NCBI GenBank assembly: GCA_030151135.1
Contig: JASLEQ010000429.1
Location: 1-18,956 of the forward strand
Direction: 5' to 3'
DNA length: 18,956 bases
Source: Candidatus Sulfotelmatobacter sp.
GTDB lineage: Bacteria; Acidobacteriota; Terriglobia; Terriglobales; SbA1
Shown here: one piece after another, positions 15,780-18,956 of the stretch
How the letters are laid out: every line of letters begins with the position of its first letter
Position numbering within the stretch: position 1 is the first letter of the stretch
Program-made: the position numbers and the translations under genes
The notes under the pieces: generated by a model
What the model saw: only the letters and a program-made list of their open reading frames with translations
Told to the model about the DNA's origin: nothing
Database searches by the model: none

Positions 15780-16123
15780 TGCTGCACTTCTCGTATTTCG
15801 TCGCCGCCTGGATTTTCCTGTGGGGTCTGTACGGCATTGTTACGAGCAAGAACCTCGTGCATCAGGTGGTCTGCCTCGCTGTGTTGCAAACCTCGACTTA
15901 TGTTCTGTTGCTGACGATTGGATACAAGGTAGGCGGAACCGCCCCGGTTTTTGCAGACATTCCCGTGGGAACGTCCGTGGTCGATCCATTGGTGCAAGCG
16001 CTCATGCTGACCGACATCGTGGTCGAAGCGACTGTCGCCGCTTTGCTGCTGTCGATGGTGGTCAAGGCGAATGAACTGGCAAATACGGTGGATCCCGAAG
16101 AGCTGCGCATTCTGACAGGTTGA
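15779..16123 (+). CDS. mrpC: Mrp/Mbh-type antiporter subunit C (NuoK-like)
   Basis: The protein has 114 residues with three helices: about 5-22, 28-50 and 76-96. LTDIVVEATVAALLLSMVVK matches the third helix of the NuoK/MrpC family, with the usual Thr-Asp before it. A longer loop (about 50-70) separates helices 2 and 3, as in MrpC/MbhG. NuoK-like subunits bridge the membrane channel subunit MrpD to the rest of the complex. It overlaps mrpB by one base, and mrpD starts one base after its stop. Confidence 0.88.
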   Translation: MLHFSYFVAAWIFLWGLYGIVTSKNLVHQVVCLAVLQTSTYVLLLTIGYKVGGTAPVFADIPVGTSVVDPLVQALMLTDIVVEATVAALLLSMVVKANELANTVDPEELRILTG

Positions 16124-16124
16124 G

Positions 16125-17933
16125 ATGACGACTCTGATCCCGCTGCCCGTCGCAATTCCTCTGATCGTCGCCGCGTTCATTGCATTCGCAGGGAAGTGGA
16201 TCGGGCGTAGATTGTGCGACACTCTTTCGATTGCGACCGCAGGCGCAATGCTGTGGGTAACTTTGACGATCTTGCGCGGCGTCTGGCTGCAGCCCGTTAC
16301 CTACTGGTTCGGGAACTGGTGGCCCCGCGCGAACGATGTCGTCCTCGGCATATGCTTCCGCATCGACGCCATTGGCGCGACCATGGCAGTGCTGGTTACG
16401 CTGCTGGCGCTCGCCGGTCTGATGTTTTCCTGGAGAATCTTTGAGGAGACCGAAAACCATTTCCAGCCGCTGATGATGATCTTCATGGCGGCAATGTGTG
16501 GCTTCAGCTACACCGGAGATTTGTTCAACCTTTTCGTCTTCTTCGAACTGATGAGCGTGGCAGCATTTGCTCTCTGCGGATTGAAAACCCTAGAACCCGC
16601 ACCGCTCCAGGGAGCCTACAACTTTGCCATCGTGAACACGGTGGGAGCGTTCATGATCGTGCTGGGAATCGGCCTGCTGTATGCGCGAACCGGCGCTTTG
16701 AATTTCGCCCAACTCGGGCATTCCCTCAGTGCTCCCGCAGATGCGCTGTTGATTCTTGCCTTCCTGCTGATTTCTGTGGGCTTCATGGGAAAGGCGGCGA
16801 TTGTTCCTTTCCATTTCTGGTTGGCAGATGCGCATGCGGTGGCACCCAGTCCAGTCTGTGTTCTTTTTTCCGGCGTGATGGTGGAACTTGGGCTGTACGC
16901 CATTGCGCGCATTTACTGGACGGTCTTTCACGGCGCCATGTCTTCGCATATGGAACCGCTGCGGCTGGTGTTCCTGGTCTTGGCTGGCGTCACGTCGCTG
17001 CTTGGCGGATTTATGTGCTACGCCGAGCATCATTTAAAGCGGCTGCTGGCCTTCTCAACTATCTCGCACGTCGGATTGATGCTGGCCGGATTCGGTCTGC
17101 TGACGCCGAAAGCGCTCGCGGGATTTGTCCTGTATGCGGCTTCTCACGGAGTGATCAAGGGCGGACTGTTTCTTTGCGCCGGCATCGTGCTGCACCGGCT
17201 ACAAAGAATCGGAGAAGACCATCTGCATGGCCGCGGCCGCAAGATGTGGGCTACCGGAGCGCTGTTTGTACTCGGAGCCTTGGGATTGGCTGGATGCTGG
17301 CCATTCGGCACGCTCCTCGGCGAAAGCCTGATTTCAGACGCTGCCAAAGCTGAGCATCAACTCTGGATTCCATATTTGTTCATATTCGTGGAGGCGATTA
17401 CGGCTGGCGCAGTGCTGCGGGTATTCTTCCGCGTATTCCTGGGATGGGGAGAACCGGCTCCCACTGACGAGGCATCAGGAGTTGAGGAGCAGCCCGAGAC
17501 ACAAGAGCATGAGCATACGCCCCTGATCATGTTCATCCCGGCCGCGGCTCTCGTGTTGCTAGGCATCGCAATCACGGCTATCCCGGGCATTCGAGGCTTC
17601 GCAGAGGTGAATGCCGAACGCTTTTTGGATCAATCGGGATACGCTCAAGAGGTGCTGCACGATGCACAGCTTGCTCCGGCACCAGCGAAGCCCGACGAGC
17701 CGCTGGCCTCTTCCATTCTGCTGACCGGAATCGCCGGTGTCCTGGCGCTCGGGCTGGCCTTAGGCAATATCTTCCGCAAGCGGGTTGGCCGAGCACTTCA
17801 ATTCACTCACTCCCTGGAACTGGGCAACTCAGCGCTACGACAGATTCACAGCGGGCATCCAGGAGACTACGTCGCTTGGCTCTCCGCCGGGACCGCGTTG
17901 ATTGGCGGGGCATTCATGTGGCTACTGCGGTGA
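16125..17933 (+). CDS. mrpD: Mrp/Mbh-type antiporter channel subunit D (NuoL/M/N-like), long form
   Basis: The 602-residue protein is the only ion-translocating large subunit in this operon. Functional residues of the NuoM/MrpD family are visible: Glu141 in FVFFELMS (helix 5), Lys223 in GFMGKAAIVPFHFWLADAHA (helix 7), His/Lys of HLKRLLAFSTISHVG (302-316) and Lys345 in SHGVIKGGLFL. A lumenal/cytosolic loop at about 444-466 is unusually acidic and His-containing. A C-terminal extension of about 100 residues carries two more helices and the motif HSGHPGDYVAW. Canonical MrpD is about 490 residues, so this form is longer. Glu400 in GTLLGES occupies a place where many relatives have Lys; this needs an alignment to confirm. 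It is the last gene of the operon. Confidence 0.9.
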   Translation: MTTLIPLPVAIPLIVAAFIAFAGKWIGRRLCDTLSIATAGAMLWVTLTILRGVWLQPVTYWFGNWWPRANDVVLGICFRIDAIGATMAVLVTLLALAGLMFSWRIFEETENHFQPLMMIFMAAMCGFSYTGDLFNLFVFFELMSVAAFALCGLKTLEPAPLQGAYNFAIVNTVGAFMIVLGIGLLYARTGALNFAQLGHSLSAPADALLILAFLLISVGFMGKAAIVPFHFWLADAHAVAPSPVCVLFSGVMVELGLYAIARIYWTVFHGAMSSHMEPLRLVFLVLAGVTSLLGGFMCYAEHHLKRLLAFSTISHVGLMLAGFGLLTPKALAGFVLYAASHGVIKGGLFLCAGIVLHRLQRIGEDHLHGRGRKMWATGALFVLGALGLAGCWPFGTLLGESLISDAAKAEHQLWIPYLFIFVEAITAGAVLRVFFRVFLGWGEPAPTDEASGVEEQPETQEHEHTPLIMFIPAAALVLLGIAITAIPGIRGFAEVNAERFLDQSGYAQEVLHDAQLAPAPAKPDEPLASSILLTGIAGVLALGLALGNIFRKRVGRALQFTHSLELGNSALRQIHSGHPGDYVAWLSAGTALIGGAFMWLLR

Positions 17934-18011
17934 AGGGAACTGAGTTGAGGGAACTCGGGCATGAGCACAGCCACTATTTAGATGAATCTCAAAAGAGGAA
18001 TAGCAGGCATC

Positions 18012-18088
18012 TGGTGCGCCCGGAGAGATTCGAACTCCCGACCTGTTGCTCCGGAGGCAACCGCTCTATCCAGCTGAGCTACGGGCGC
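18012..18088 (-). tRNA. tRNA-Arg (anticodon CCG)
   Basis: The minus strand folds as a tRNA. The acceptor stem pairs GCGCCCG with CGGGCGC over all seven bases, the discriminator is A, and CCA is encoded (complement of 18012-18014). The D-arm is TAGCTCAGCTGGATAGAGC, the anticodon loop CTCCGGA sits on a closed stem, and the T-arm contains GGTTCGAATC-like GAGTTCGAATCTC. Loop position 34-36 reads CCG, giving arginine for CGG codons. It lies alone between mrpD and the reductase gene. Confidence 0.95.
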
Positions 18089-18105
18089 ATTCCTTGATGT
18101 TCACG

Positions 18106-18111
18106 ATTATA
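18106..18111 (-). promoter_or_regulatory. -10 element of the tRNA-Arg promoter
   Basis: The minus strand reads TATAAT at 18111-18106, a consensus -10 hexamer 17 bases before the mature tRNA 5' end. That leaves a leader of about ten bases after a start site 7 bases downstream. No good -35 hexamer is visible at 16-18 bases upstream, so the call rests on the -10 element and its position. Confidence 0.5.
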
Positions 18112-18155
18112 CGCGAGATTGTTTGTGCGCTGCGGAAGTCGCGCGTGATGCACAG

Positions 18156-18183
18156 TTGAGAAACATACGCTGGTTTTTATATT
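18156..18183 (+). promoter_or_regulatory. sigma70-type promoter of the F420-dependent reductase-like gene
   Basis: TTGAGA (18156-18161) is separated by 16 bases from TATATT (18178-18183). The pair lies about 55 bases upstream of the ATG of the reductase-like gene and points toward it. It is the best-matching -35/-10 pair I found in the window. The leader would be about 45 bases and contains no obvious operator or riboswitch. Confidence 0.5.
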
Positions 18184-18237
18184 TTCGGACGCGGCAAAAC
18201 ACGCGCCCATGTTCGAATCTAATCGCAAGGAGTCATT

Positions 18238-18927
18238 ATGAATATCGGCATCATCGGTGCAGGACATATTGGTGGCACACTCACGCGTCGCTTGAGTGCT
18301 CTCGGACACAAAGTATCCGTTGCGAATTCCAGAGGACCTGAGACGTTGAAGCACTTGTCACAGGAAACTGGAGCGACGCCAGTCACGATCGAACAGGCCG
18401 CGCGCAGTGGTGAAGTCCTGATCGTGACCATTCCCATGAAAAATATTCCCCAGCTTCCGCCCGATTTGTTCAAAGGAGTACCTGAGGATGTGGTCGTAAT
18501 CGACACGTGCAATTACTATCCGCAACAGCGGGATGGTGCGATCCCGGCCATCGAGAACGGTATGCCGGAAAGCCGCTGGGTCGAGCAGCATTTGGGGCGT
18601 CCAGTAGTCAAGGTGTTCAACAACATTTATGCGGAGCACCTTTTGAAGTTAGGTCAACCCGCCGGGAGCCAGAACCGGATAGCGCTGCCTGTCTCATCCG
18701 ACGATGAGCGCGCAAAAGCGATCGTGTTCCGGTTGGTGGATGAGCTTGGATTCGATCCGGTTGACAATGGAGGTCTGGACGAGTCGTGGCGTCAGCAACC
18801 TGGCAATCCGGTTTACACGACCGACCACGACGCGAATGGCGTCCAGCAAGCATTGTCGGAAGCCAGCAAAGAACGAAAGCCGGACTTCAGGGCGAAGTCA
18901 AGCGGGCAGGGTAGCAAAGCGGCGTAA
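18238..18927 (+). CDS. NADPH-dependent F420 reductase-like / NAD(P)-binding oxidoreductase
   Basis: The protein has 229 residues. The start ATG at 18238 has AAGGAG ideally placed upstream. Residues 1-30 contain the dinucleotide-binding fingerprint GIIGAGHIGGTLTRRLS (4-20), and SRGPETL (31-37) follows beta-2, a position typical of NADP preference in the F420_oxidored (NADP_Rossmann, FNO) family. TIPMKNIPQLP and VVVIDTCNYYPQQRDGAIP are family-like. The C-terminal ~20 residues are basic and disordered. The family includes deazaflavin reductases, but many bacterial members act on other substrates; without F420 biosynthesis genes in view the cofactor should stay open. The gene is monocistronic in this window, behind its own promoter. 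Confidence 0.85.
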   Translation: MNIGIIGAGHIGGTLTRRLSALGHKVSVANSRGPETLKHLSQETGATPVTIEQAARSGEVLIVTIPMKNIPQLPPDLFKGVPEDVVVIDTCNYYPQQRDGAIPAIENGMPESRWVEQHLGRPVVKVFNNIYAEHLLKLGQPAGSQNRIALPVSSDDERAKAIVFRLVDELGFDPVDNGGLDESWRQQPGNPVYTTDHDANGVQQALSEASKERKPDFRAKSSGQGSKAA

Positions 18928-18956
18928 CGACAAACACGCTCGCTTAGTTCCGGCGG

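Overview
The window reads as chromosomal DNA of a GC-rich, Gram-negative bacterium, most likely an Acidobacteriota (Koribacter/Terriglobia-like). That placement is inferred from the gene mix: a secreted single-domain TonB-C protein, a PilZ protein, a TolC/EmrA/EmrB efflux set, a ferrochelatase resembling the actinobacterial type, and an Mbh-style Mrp antiporter operon. There is no rRNA, and I see no insertion sequence, prophage or CRISPR array. Apart from the 5' end, which cuts a gene, it looks like ordinary conserved chromosome with one unusual giant gene.

Left part (1-2041). The window opens inside the C-terminal end of a SelA-like, fold-type I PLP enzyme (+). Three minus-strand genes follow: a TonB-C protein with a signal peptide, a PilZ protein with a Pro/Ser/Thr-rich linker, and a possible small two-helix membrane protein.

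Efflux operon (2319-7281, +). TolC-type outer-membrane channel, EmrA-type periplasmic adaptor, EmrB-type 14-helix MFS pump and a cytidylate-kinase-like P-loop protein are packed with gaps of +2, -1 and +6 bases. The first three should form a tripartite drug/proton exporter spanning both membranes. No local regulator gene is visible.

Middle (7438-12787). Ferrochelatase (-) carries four cysteines placed like [2Fe-2S] ligands. It is divergent from a pyridoxamine-phosphate-oxidase-fold protein with an N-terminal signal-like segment (+). A 1099-residue protein (-) has a phosphate-induced/EXORDIUM-like N-terminal part with an HEFSE motif, long Ser/Thr/Asn-rich middle regions, a His-rich linker and a compact C-terminal module. 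A strong intrinsic terminator ends its transcript. A 525-base gap with two perfect inverted repeats follows.

Right part (13313-18927). A 69-residue CxxC...CxxC protein precedes a seven-gene cation/proton antiporter operon, mrpE-F-G-A'-B-C-D, in which neighbouring genes overlap or lie 1 base apart. It lacks the large NuoL-like MrpA subunit. Its order and domain composition match the antiporter half of archaeal membrane-bound hydrogenase (MbhA-H), but no hydrogenase genes follow it here. A tRNA-Arg(CCG) gene (-) and an F420-dependent NADP reductase-like gene (+), each with a recognisable promoter element, close the window.
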